A stretch of 64,000 nt of DNA from Kangiella taiwanensis (GTDB lineage: Bacteria; Pseudomonadota; Gammaproteobacteria; Enterobacterales; Kangiellaceae): contig NZ_JAHCLT010000003.1 of NCBI RefSeq assembly GCF_020005165.1, positions 248,001 to 312,000 of the forward strand, given 5' to 3'. Below the pieces are notes generated by a model that was not told where the DNA came from, did no database searches, and saw only the letters and a list, made by a program, of their open reading frames with translations. Made by a program: the position numbers and the translations under genes. Positions within the stretch are counted from its first letter, which is position 1, and each line of letters starts with the position of its first letter. This document shows, one piece after another, positions 28,075 to 35,529 of this stretch.

Positions 28075-29330
28075 TGATTCAAACTAATGATGTCACTTAT
28101 GCACTGTGCGATGTTAATAGCTTTTATGTAGCATGCGAGCGCTTATTTCGACCAGACCTTCGAAACAAACCCGTTGTTGTTCTAAGTAACAATGATGGTT
28201 GTGCTATCGCTATGTGTGACGTTTCAAAGTCACTCGGTATAAAAATAGGCACACCTTACTTTCAAATTAAACACTTAATAAAGCAATATGATATTGAGTG
28301 GTTTTCCTCAAATTACGGCCTTTATGGCGACATTTCTCAACGTTTTAACTGGGTATTGCAACAATTTACTGACAAAGTCGCCCCCTACTCAGTCGATGAG
28401 TCTTTTCTTATTTTCCAAGGTATAGCCGATAATCTTGAAACTCACTGCCAACGCTTAAAGCAAACCGTTTGGGACTGGCTGTCATTACCTATCTGTATTG
28501 GTCTTGGCCCTACAAAAACATTAGCTAAAGTCGCCAACCACTATGCTAAAAAGCATAAACAGTCAACCAATGGCGTCGTTGATTTACGAAACCAAACTCA
28601 CCGCCAATGGGCACTAGAACGTTTAGCCGTCGAGGACATATGGGGAGTTGGACGACGTTTATCCCAAAAACTAAAACTTCAAGGCATCCACACCGCTTGG
28701 GATCTTCATAACTGTGATTACAAAACATTACAGCGTATGTTTTCAGTCAACATGGAGCGCACAATTCTAGAGTTGCGCGGACAACCTTGCTTCGCATTTA
28801 GCGAGCAACCTGAACCCAAGCAATCGATCCTTAATTCCCGCTCATTCGGTAACCCAATATCGAGTAAGCAAGATTTAAAAGAAGCGCTCGCCTATCACAC
28901 CACTCGCTGCTGTGAGAAATTGCGTAAACAGTCTTCTTTGGCAAATAGTATCCAGTTTTTCTTGCGTACACGCCATGGCGATCACCCAAGTGCGACCTTG
29001 TCATTGACCGAGCCAAGCGATGATACCAGTCTATTTTTGAGTGCTATTGAGCAAGGCCTGAATCGAGTATACGACTCATCAGAAGTGTATAAGAAAGCAG
29101 GTGTTATGCTTTTTGGTTTAGAGCCGAGCAAAGGGTATCAAAGCGATATCTTTAATCAAACACAGCAGCGACCTGAGTTAATGCAAAGCCTAGACAGCAT
29201 TAATGCTAAGTACGGGAAAGATGCTATTAAGTTTGGAAGTCTTGGTTTTGATAAACGTTGGGCTATGCGCGCCAATGCTCGCTCGCCACACTACACCACC
29301 CAGTGGACTGATATTATCCGCTTAAAGTAG
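28074..29330 (+). CDS. umuC: UmuC-like translesion DNA polymerase (Y family)
   Basis: 418 aa from a GTG at 28074, sharing one base with the umuD stop (taGtg) and preceded by AGGAG nine bases upstream; longer in-frame starts lie inside umuD. Palm motifs ALCDVNSFYVACERLF (Asp metal ligand, about residue 11) and YSVDESFL (about 102-109) hold the catalytic carboxylates; the helix-hairpin-helix region LAVEDIWGVGRRLSQKL (about 188-204) and the little-finger domain follow. Error-prone bypass synthesis in the SOS response is the family role. Confidence 0.95.
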   Translation: MIQTNDVTYALCDVNSFYVACERLFRPDLRNKPVVVLSNNDGCAIAMCDVSKSLGIKIGTPYFQIKHLIKQYDIEWFSSNYGLYGDISQRFNWVLQQFTDKVAPYSVDESFLIFQGIADNLETHCQRLKQTVWDWLSLPICIGLGPTKTLAKVANHYAKKHKQSTNGVVDLRNQTHRQWALERLAVEDIWGVGRRLSQKLKLQGIHTAWDLHNCDYKTLQRMFSVNMERTILELRGQPCFAFSEQPEPKQSILNSRSFGNPISSKQDLKEALAYHTTRCCEKLRKQSSLANSIQFFLRTRHGDHPSATLSLTEPSDDTSLFLSAIEQGLNRVYDSSEVYKKAGVMLFGLEPSKGYQSDIFNQTQQRPELMQSLDSINAKYGKDAIKFGSLGFDKRWAMRANARSPHYTTQWTDIIRLK

Positions 29331-29416
29331 TGAAAAAACTATCACAAAAACTATAGACTAAGATTCTGCAAAGTACTTCATCCGCACCAAACAGCAGCTT
29401 TATGCATTAAGTGAGG

Positions 29417-31183
29417 CTAGATTGCTTCTGCGCGTTGTTTAGGAATTTGATGCCCCATAAGTTGGTAATACAAACCTTCTTTATACCTCCTCAGCTCAGC
29501 ATGAGTTCCCTGCTGCACAAGAGTGCCTCGGTCTAACACGACAATCCGATCAGCCTTTTCGATCGTCGAGTAGCGATGCGCAATCATGATCGTCGTTCTA
29601 TTTTTCATTAAATTATCTAAAGCCTGCTGAACCTTCAGCTCACTTGCGGAATCAAGTGCACTGGTCGCTTCATCTAAAATCAATATTTTTGGATCACGTA
29701 ATAGTGCTCTAGCAATTGTAATTCTTTGCTTTTGTCCTCCTGACAGCTGAACTCCTCTCTCCCCAACCACTGTCTGGTATCCACTGGGGAAACTTTCGAT
29801 AAAGTCATGAGCAAAAGCCAACTTTGACACATGCACTATGTCATCATAAGTAACCTCATCACTCACCGCTCCGTAAGCGATATTGTCGTAAATTGTACCC
29901 GAAAATAAAGAAGGTTCTTGCTCGACGATTGAAACGAAACTTCTCACATGATCAGCACCAATCCGATCAAAAGACTGACCATCAAATAAAACGCTTCCCT
30001 CATCGGCACGATAAAAGCCCAAAATTAAACTGGCTATTGTCGACTTCCCGGCCCCGGATGAGCCGATAAGAGCCACTTTTTCACCAGAGTTGATGGACAT
30101 AGAAAAGTTACTTAGGGCTTTTGTTTCAGGTCTCTCTGGATAAGAGAATGTCACACCCTGAAAGCTTATATTGCCTTCTAGATGAATATCTTTGGTTGGC
30201 TTATGCGTTAAACTTGGCTGAGCAGACGGAGAGGATTCAATAATCTCAAAAATCCTATCAGTCGCACCAATGGTTCTCATCCAGTCACTCCAAAAGTCAC
30301 TAACCGCTCCCGCAGAGCTTGCAACCATTGCTGAGTAAATTACAAAACTGGTAAGCTCACCGACGGTTAAAGCACCTTGTAAGATTTGTGTCGCACCTAT
30401 CCACAAAGTAATAAGCAAAACAAAGTATGTTAAGAACGAAAAAGTTCCCTGAAAAGTCGCTAAAAACTTGGTGCAGCTTTTTGCAATATCTAAAGCTACG
30501 TTAATACTACTTTTATAGTTCGTTTGAGCTGTAGACTGGCGATTAAAGGCATGAACTAACTTGATATTAGAAAAGTTCTCATGAGCAACTTTACTCGCGT
30601 CAGCTTGAGATTGCTGAATATTCTTTGAGCGCTCTCTGACGTTTCGCCCTACCCACTTACCTAGGAGCAAACTTACCGGAAGGAAAATTAATAAAACGAT
30701 GCTCAATATCGGAGATGTTAAAAGCAACATAACAACTCCACCAACACAGACACATAGCGAGCGTAATGAAATTGCCAACCCCATAGTCAAAGTGTCTTGT
30801 AAAACTTCTACGTCAGCAGATAGTCGGTTGGTCAACTCACCGATATTATGTTTATCGTAAAATCCGATATTCTGTTTAAGAAGAGCTTTATGCAGTTTTT
30901 GTCGAATTCTAGCAACCACCATCAGTCCCGTAGACTCAAACACATAGTAACGTAGAGCTGTGGCTAAAGAATGTACTGTCAGCACAAGCAACATAATACC
31001 CGCAAATCCAGCATACCAAGCAGTCGTTCTGGTCACATCCAAGGTATCAATAAAGTGTGAGACAACTTTTGGGTACAGCAGCTGAATCGCTACCGTGACA
31101 ATCATCACTGTCACGCCAATGATAAGTCTTTTGGCAAAAGGTTTAATCAATTCTAACCGTTTGAGGTGAACACTTTTATTCAC
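29417..31183 (-). CDS. ABC exporter of the RiPP cluster (membrane plus ATPase domains, no peptidase domain)
   Basis: 588 aa: about six membrane helices in residues 1-310, then an ATPase domain with Walker A GSSGAGKS (about 380), signature QLSGGQKQR (about 485) and Walker B ILILDEATSALD (about 505). It is the homodimeric MsbA/BmrA type. Unlike many RiPP exporters it has no N-terminal C39 peptidase domain; the protein starts directly with the membrane part. Its ATG overlaps the stop of the thioredoxin gene by four bases, so it is the last gene of the operon that begins with the precursor peptides. Its proposed role is export of the matured peptide. Confidence 0.88.
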   Translation of the reverse strand: MNKSVHLKRLELIKPFAKRLIIGVTVMIVTVAIQLLYPKVVSHFIDTLDVTRTTAWYAGFAGIMLLVLTVHSLATALRYYVFESTGLMVVARIRQKLHKALLKQNIGFYDKHNIGELTNRLSADVEVLQDTLTMGLAISLRSLCVCVGGVVMLLLTSPILSIVLLIFLPVSLLLGKWVGRNVRERSKNIQQSQADASKVAHENFSNIKLVHAFNRQSTAQTNYKSSINVALDIAKSCTKFLATFQGTFSFLTYFVLLITLWIGATQILQGALTVGELTSFVIYSAMVASSAGAVSDFWSDWMRTIGATDRIFEIIESSPSAQPSLTHKPTKDIHLEGNISFQGVTFSYPERPETKALSNFSMSINSGEKVALIGSSGAGKSTIASLILGFYRADEGSVLFDGQSFDRIGADHVRSFVSIVEQEPSLFSGTIYDNIAYGAVSDEVTYDDIVHVSKLAFAHDFIESFPSGYQTVVGERGVQLSGGQKQRITIARALLRDPKILILDEATSALDSASELKVQQALDNLMKNRTTIMIAHRYSTIEKADRIVVLDRGTLVQQGTHAELRRYKEGLYYQLMGHQIPKQRAEAI

Positions 31184-31740
31184 GCCTGCGCCTCTGAGTC
31201 AATACTGCTAATTTGCTCTACAAAAACTTGCCAATCACTATCCCCTATGGTTCCAAAGCTTTGTAGCTGCCTATCATGGTCAACAAACAAGTAAAATGGC
31301 GATGCTAGTGACGGATTGAGCTTTTTGTAATCTTTTCGACTGGTGATAAAAACCCTGTGTAATAAAGAACTATCTTTCAAAAAATGCATTAACCTAGGTT
31401 TAGACTCTGTCGAAATTAGTCGAATATCCACTCCTGCCCTTGGAGCATGCGAATCTATATGCTCAATCTCTGGAATTTTTTCCTTGCAAGTAGGACACTT
31501 ACTAGAAAGAAAGAGTAAAACAACAGGCATACCTTCAGTAGCGACATTGGTCACTTGATTTCCGAGCAAGTTTCTAGCAGAAATCGGAGGCAAGACTTCC
31601 CCAATCGGAACTGGGTGAGCATCTTTAACATTAAGCGATGGATTATTAATAATTTTGTAAAGCCCTAACGTCAAATGTAAATTCAGCAGCGTTAGCCCTG
31701 CCAAGATTACTAAAGAAAACAGAACAAGAGACTCTGACAT
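31180..31740 (-). CDS. Membrane-anchored TlpA/MauD-like thioredoxin protein
   Basis: 186 aa. One N-terminal membrane segment (residues about 5-27) followed by a thioredoxin-like domain facing the periplasm. Active-site motif CPTC (Cys82, Cys85) in VLLFLSSKCPTC, with a cis-proline-type region further on (SLASPFYLFVD). MauD- and TlpA-type proteins exchange disulfides in the periplasm. The gene shares one base with the stop of the MauE-like gene and overlaps the ABC gene by four bases. I infer that it forms or isomerises a disulfide in the exported peptide, both precursors having two conserved cysteines. Confidence 0.85.
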   Translation of the reverse strand: MSESLVLFSLVILAGLTLLNLHLTLGLYKIINNPSLNVKDAHPVPIGEVLPPISARNLLGNQVTNVATEGMPVVLLFLSSKCPTCKEKIPEIEHIDSHAPRAGVDIRLISTESKPRLMHFLKDSSLLHRVFITSRKDYKKLNPSLASPFYLFVDHDRQLQSFGTIGDSDWQVFVEQISSIDSEAQA

Positions 31741-32270
31741 TATACTTTTCCTCTAGCAGTTAGAAGCACCATAAAAATGTCATGAGTATGGATAACCACT
31801 GTGCTACCAGCGAGAGCAAGGATGACCAGCAAAAATTGGGAGTGCATAGTCAGTGATAATTCAAAGCCACCCATCACTAGATAACAACCAATAAATAAAA
31901 TTATCAGGGCATTTCTTAATAGGTCAAATACAGAAACAGGTCTATCATCTTCACCAAAGCAACTACACTTAACCCTTGCATTTTGCAGCCAGTGATATGC
32001 CAAGAAAGCAGTGAATACGATAAATACCACAAAGCTTACGACCATTGCTAGATAAGTGAACTGGGTTCCGCTGACAGTTGTTAAAGCTAATAAAAACTCT
32101 AACACAATGATAAGTGGCGCCACGAACTTACTACCGGGGGCTGAAAAACCGAAAGAGTCTCTCAAATTAGATTTAAAGCGGTGCAAATCTTTTAACTTTC
32201 CCCATGCAGCCATGAGTAAAGTAAAAGCAACCAGCCAAGAAACAGTAAACAAAAAGTAACTTAACATCAT
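31740..32270 (-). CDS. MauE/DoxX-like redox-associated membrane protein
   Basis: 176 aa with four to five membrane helices (about residues 5-22, 50-68, 73-92, 115-137, 145-160). The CSCFG motif (Cys102, Cys104) after the third helix is typical of MauE, the membrane protein that works with MauD in methylamine dehydrogenase maturation. No methylamine dehydrogenase genes occur here, so it has probably been recruited to the peptide pathway, passing electrons to or from the TlpA-like protein. It overlaps the protease gene by four bases. Confidence 0.85.
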   Translation of the reverse strand: MMLSYFLFTVSWLVAFTLLMAAWGKLKDLHRFKSNLRDSFGFSAPGSKFVAPLIIVLEFLLALTTVSGTQFTYLAMVVSFVVFIVFTAFLAYHWLQNARVKCSCFGEDDRPVSVFDLLRNALIILFIGCYLVMGGFELSLTMHSQFLLVILALAGSTVVIHTHDIFMVLLTARGKV

Positions 32271-33139
32271 AGCGATTCAAGCGTGCCCCATTGAGGTAAC
32301 AATCCATTACCAGGATTGCTCCGTATTTGGCTAGACTCCTTGCTTATTATCAAAGCATCACTGTAGGGTTCATCAATCGATTGTCTAACACCGCCCCCAA
32401 TAACACTTTGAATAGTGACTGAAATTTCCCAAGCAAGCTGTTCTACATCGTTATTGCTCTGACAGTTTAATCCAAGATCTGACATCTCTTCTTTAGTGAT
32501 CGCATAATGATGTGAGTGATACTCATACATTAAATGCTCGACGATCTTCGAGCGTACGAGTGGTTCATCACTAGGTAACTGGTAAGATAACAGCTCTTCT
32601 GCTATTGCTTGTGTCTCTCTTGCCGTACGATAAAACGCTGTTAACGTAGGTGGAAATATACTATTGCATAATAATGACACTTGCTCAGCATTCGCCTGTT
32701 CCGGATCCACTCCAAACCATTCTTCACACATTTGCCCAAACTGTTTAATGTCAAGACACGAAAGTGCTGAATTACCATCACCTACCCCACCGTGTAAATG
32801 CGGATCAATAGGAGTAAATATAGCCAAATCACCCGCGATTATTTCGTCGCCCGACAAAGCCAAAATAGTGCCAGACGACTCACAATAATATGGAACAATG
32901 AAGTTTACAGTTGACGCATATTTTCTGAGGAGTAGAGCAATTCTTCGGGCGGTATTAACAACCCCTCCTCTGCTGTGTATTAAGACATCAAGCGTGTCAA
33001 CTTTACCAATAACGTCTAACTGGTTCTTTAGCGCCGGTAATAACTCATTATCTAAGTGAGAAGCCGCCAATATCAATACGCGGCTGTTTCGCAAGCTTTC
33101 TATTTTCTTAATATGCTGCAGAACGTAAATACTGCTCAT
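32267..33139 (-). CDS. Clp-fold serine protease of the SDH (serine dehydrogenase proteinase) type, candidate leader peptidase
   Basis: 290 aa, no signal peptide. The ClpP/crotonase-like fold is recognisable from VDTLDVLIHSRGGVVNTARRI (residues 47-67, given by position with key SRGG oxyanion loop 56-59) and ESSGTILALSGDEI (87-100), where Ser88 (or Ser89) is the likely nucleophile. FTPIDPHL (108-115) matches the following family motif. This is the cytoplasmic SDH-proteinase family related to SppA. In this operon, where the transporter lacks a peptidase domain, it is the best candidate to remove precursor leaders. Its start lies inside the end of the ATP-grasp gene (32-base overlap), which suggests translational coupling. 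Confidence 0.82.
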   Translation of the reverse strand: MSSIYVLQHIKKIESLRNSRVLILAASHLDNELLPALKNQLDVIGKVDTLDVLIHSRGGVVNTARRIALLLRKYASTVNFIVPYYCESSGTILALSGDEIIAGDLAIFTPIDPHLHGGVGDGNSALSCLDIKQFGQMCEEWFGVDPEQANAEQVSLLCNSIFPPTLTAFYRTARETQAIAEELLSYQLPSDEPLVRSKIVEHLMYEYHSHHYAITKEEMSDLGLNCQSNNDVEQLAWEISVTIQSVIGGGVRQSIDEPYSDALIISKESSQIRSNPGNGLLPQWGTLESL

Positions 33140-34139
33140 TATCTTCTCTAAAATTCTTAATTAATGTATCTGCAACGGTCTCTAAAATATTGAACTCTGG
33201 GATCAACTCCTGAATATATAAAAATTGGCCGTTTGGGTTATTCTCTAAAAAAACATAGTCTTCATCTGGAGTGACGATGATATCCATTGCACTATAGTTT
33301 AAGCCATAGCTCTTCACGAACTCCAAACAGCGCTTGTGTATAGAGTCAGGTAAAGCCGTTGCTTCATAGCGTATTTCCGCAGACATGTCGCGTGAGTCTA
33401 CCTTTGTCCGCTCATCATCTTGGGAATAAAGTTTAGCTGCAAAAACACTATTGCCAACAACCGTCACCCTCAACTCATACTTTTTAGGAATGTACTCTTG
33501 GAAGTGACAAGGTATTTCACGAACAGCCTCAAGATTGTTCATTAACTCATCTGTGACAATCGTGGTCGCAAGCCCGGTAGCAATGCAATCGTCATCATCG
33601 ACTTCAACACTAGCTAAGTCGGGTGTAGATAAGGACTTAAAAATAATATCCCCAGATATTAGACTCTTAAAACGGCGTACCTCTGCGGGGCAGTTAGTGA
33701 CTAAGGAATGAGGAATGCGAAAACCAAATTGAGTAGCTCTATTGAGCTGCTCACCTTTCCACATTGCGCCTCTAAGGTTTACGGGGTGGCTCATCCAATA
33801 ACAGTCCAAAGTGTATAACAGACCAAAAAGTGTATGCTCTGTTTCTGTTTTGGCAAAAGCGAGCTCTTGGGGAGCTAGGTCATTGCTTATAAAAGAAAAT
33901 GGTGCTGGCTTTCTATTCCATACAGCACCGATATCTTCAAAATGAATGATTTGTTTAGATAAAAGGTGCTCAATAGTTACTTCGACCTTCCCTGACACAT
34001 ATAGCTGTTTAAGATGATAATCTTTTGGAAACTTATCCAAATTCAGTCTAAAGAAGGATTGATTTTTCTGCTTTAGTATTGGTTCAATTAAATCAGCATG
34101 CAAGTCAAAACTATTAGTTATAATTAGTATCGTTTTCAT
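33108..34139 (-). CDS. ATP-grasp ribosomal peptide maturase (MvdD/graspetide-synthetase-like)
   Basis: 343 aa from the ATG at 34139; an in-frame upstream start would only add hairpin-encoded residues. The pre-ATP-grasp opening MKTILIITNSFDLHAD (1-16) and FFRLNLDKFP (about 34-43) match the MvdD/MvdC class. An ATP-binding segment with Lys (DIIFKSLSTP, about 163-172), LYSQDDERTKVDSRD (about 225-240) and the metal-binding ENNPNGQF (299-306) follow. Such enzymes activate Asp/Glu side chains with ATP and join them to Ser/Thr (ester) or Lys (amide) in a precursor peptide. It follows two precursor genes after a hairpin and overlaps the protease gene. Confidence 0.88.
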   Translation of the reverse strand: MKTILIITNSFDLHADLIEPILKQKNQSFFRLNLDKFPKDYHLKQLYVSGKVEVTIEHLLSKQIIHFEDIGAVWNRKPAPFSFISNDLAPQELAFAKTETEHTLFGLLYTLDCYWMSHPVNLRGAMWKGEQLNRATQFGFRIPHSLVTNCPAEVRRFKSLISGDIIFKSLSTPDLASVEVDDDDCIATGLATTIVTDELMNNLEAVREIPCHFQEYIPKKYELRVTVVGNSVFAAKLYSQDDERTKVDSRDMSAEIRYEATALPDSIHKRCLEFVKSYGLNYSAMDIIVTPDEDYVFLENNPNGQFLYIQELIPEFNILETVADTLIKNFREDNEQYLRSAAY

Positions 34140-34153
34140 TATATTCACTAAGT

Positions 34154-34180
34154 GCCTTGGCTTTTCAGCCAAGGCTTTTT
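34154..34180. promoter_or_regulatory. Perfect 9-bp hairpin between precursor genes and ATP-grasp gene
   Basis: GCCTTGGCT (34154-34162), loop of four, AGCCAAGGC (34167-34175). In the operon's direction (minus) it lies 10 bases after the second precursor stop and 14 bases before the ATP-grasp ATG, with an A/T-rich stretch before but no T run after it. It is therefore more likely a partial terminator, processing site or RNA-stabilising 3' end, favouring precursor over enzyme expression. On the plus strand it is followed by five T. Confidence 0.65.
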
Positions 34181-34185
34181 ACTTC

Positions 34186-34359
34186 TTAACAAATTACGCC
34201 TTGTTCACGGCCCCAACGATCGTATCCACGTAATTCCCAGCCAGTGCAGCCAGCTGTAGATACGCCATCACGTACTTTCCACTGTTCCTGAGTCTTGATT
34301 GACTGGGACTTCGCAGATATTTTGAACGCGAATAATTTGGTTTCGTTCTTTTTGTTCAT
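34186..34359 (-). CDS. RiPP precursor peptide 2 (57 aa)
   Basis: Small gene with AGGA seven bases before its ATG. The leader contains KLFAFKIS (8-15) and EQWKVRDGVSTAGC (25-38); the C-terminal part contains TGWELRGYDRW (39-49) and GREQGVIC (50-57). It is a clear paralogue of the upstream peptide: residues 8-13 and the segment EQWK-x-RDGVSTAGC are identical apart from x, while residues 41-49 differ, the pattern of fixed leader and variable core. Candidate cross-link residues for an ATP-grasp enzyme are Thr39 with Asp47 or Glu52. Cys38 and the C-terminal Cys57 are conserved in both peptides. Directly upstream of the ATP-grasp gene. Confidence 0.9.
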   Translation of the reverse strand: MNKKNETKLFAFKISAKSQSIKTQEQWKVRDGVSTAGCTGWELRGYDRWGREQGVIC

Positions 34360-34397
34360 TATATTTTCCTTCAGGTTATGTAATTTGTGGGTTTCGA

Positions 34398-34574
34398 TTA
34401 GCAGTAAATGCCTTGGTCTCTACCACGGTAATAATCATCCGCTCGAGAAAACATGCCTGAACAACCTGCAGTTGAAACGCCATCTCGCGCTTTCCACTGC
34501 TCACTTGATTGTACTTGTTGTGTTTTTTCTGACACTTTAAAAGCGAATAATTTTGCTTCATTTTGCTTTTTCAT
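34398..34574 (-). CDS. RiPP precursor peptide 1 (58 aa)
   Basis: Small gene with a strong ribosome site (AGGAG six bases before the ATG) and a consensus promoter upstream. It starts MKKQNEAKLFAFKVSEK; the middle is SSEQWKARDGVSTAGC (23-38) and the variable end SGMFSRADDYYRGRDQGIYC (39-58). It is paralogous to peptide 2, with 38 bases between them. The LFAFK element may be the docking site for the ATP-grasp enzyme, by analogy with the PFFARFL leader motif of microviridins; this is inference. Ser39, Asp47 and Asp53 match the hydroxyl and acidic positions of peptide 2; Cys38 and Cys58 are conserved. No signal peptide, so export needs the ABC protein. Confidence 0.9.
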   Translation of the reverse strand: MKKQNEAKLFAFKVSEKTQQVQSSEQWKARDGVSTAGCSGMFSRADDYYRGRDQGIYC

Positions 34575-34628
34575 ATCTTTCTCCTATTTTTTTAGATTGA
34601 ATGGTGAATAAAAATATCACCGCGAATA

Positions 34629-34658
34629 ATCCTAACCTCCATAAATAAAACTTGTCAA
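34629..34658 (-). promoter_or_regulatory. Promoter of the RiPP operon
   Basis: Read on the minus strand: consensus -35 TTGACA (34653-34658), 18-base spacer, -10 TAGGAT (34629-34634), about 55 bases before the first precursor ATG. The spacer is one base longer than ideal, but the -35 box is perfect. Confidence 0.65.
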
Positions 34659-34777
34659 TATGACCTTTATTAAAAATTTATCTAATGCGAATCTGGGTTA
34701 ATCTGAATGCAAAAACGCCTTGCAAAACCCACAAGAAAATATAGTAAAATGAAGAAAATAGCGGAAAATAAAACATA

Positions 34778-35488
34778 ATGAGCCAAGAAATATTTTTACT
34801 AGATCAGTCAGAAAAGTTTCCTCCTCCATACCTTGCACAGGAAAACCCCAACGGTTTACTAGCTGTCGGTGGCGACTTATCACAATCTCGGTTAATCGAG
34901 GCTTATAAAAATGGAATATTCCCTTGGTATTGTGAGGGAGAACCCATCTTGTGGTGGTCTCCAGATCCGCGCTGTGTTTTTTTACTCGATAACATCCATA
35001 TATCCCGCTCAATGAAAAGAGCACTAAAAAAATCCACTTACACTGTCACGCTAAACCAATCATTTGAAAACGTCATTGAAGGTTGCGCAGCACCACGAGC
35101 AAAAGAGGCTGAAACTTGGATACTCCCTGAAATGAAGGAAGCATACCTGCAGCTATACAAGAGTGGCTACGCACACTCAGTAGAAGTTTGGCACAACGAC
35201 AGGTTGGCTGGGGGACTCTACGGGGTCAGCCTTGGTAGGTTCTTTTTTGGTGAGTCCATGTTTAGCACTGAACCCAATGCTTCAAAATTTGCATTAATCT
35301 ACCTTTCTCATTACTTAAAACAGCAGGGATTTTTGTTGCTCGATAGTCAAGTCGGTAACCCCCACCTGTATCGCATGGGCGCGATTGATTTGCCACGGCA
35401 AGAGTTCTTAGCATTAATCGAAAAACACATTGATTGGCAACAGCCTCAACAAGTATGGCAGCCAAAAACTTTAGAGGACTGGTCTTAA
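34778..35488 (+). CDS. aat: Leucyl/phenylalanyl-tRNA--protein transferase
   Basis: N-end-rule enzyme that adds Leu or Phe from aminoacyl-tRNA to proteins with N-terminal Lys or Arg, marking them for ClpS-ClpAP. 236 aa, full length. Seen: GLLAVGGDLS (about 26-35), AYKNGIFPWY (43-52), the WWSPDPRCVF motif (59-68), LAGGLYGVSLGRFFFGESMFS (about 145-165, key GGLYG and FFGESMF) and LLDSQVGNPHL. The genes bpt, clpS and clpA nearby belong to the same degradation pathway. Confidence 0.96.
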   Translation: MSQEIFLLDQSEKFPPPYLAQENPNGLLAVGGDLSQSRLIEAYKNGIFPWYCEGEPILWWSPDPRCVFLLDNIHISRSMKRALKKSTYTVTLNQSFENVIEGCAAPRAKEAETWILPEMKEAYLQLYKSGYAHSVEVWHNDRLAGGLYGVSLGRFFFGESMFSTEPNASKFALIYLSHYLKQQGFLLLDSQVGNPHLYRMGAIDLPRQEFLALIEKHIDWQQPQQVWQPKTLEDWS

Positions 35489-35529
35489 AAAGAGTGACAA
35501 AGCAAGGTGATGAGTAGTAACCTAACTGT

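Noticed and set aside
34295-34561. Longer overlapping frames on both strands across the precursor genes (a 61-codon minus-strand frame and an 81-codon plus-strand frame)
   Set aside because: They lack good ribosome sites and have no resemblance to each other. The two in-frame precursor genes have AGGAG/AGGA sites, matching lengths and clear paralogy.
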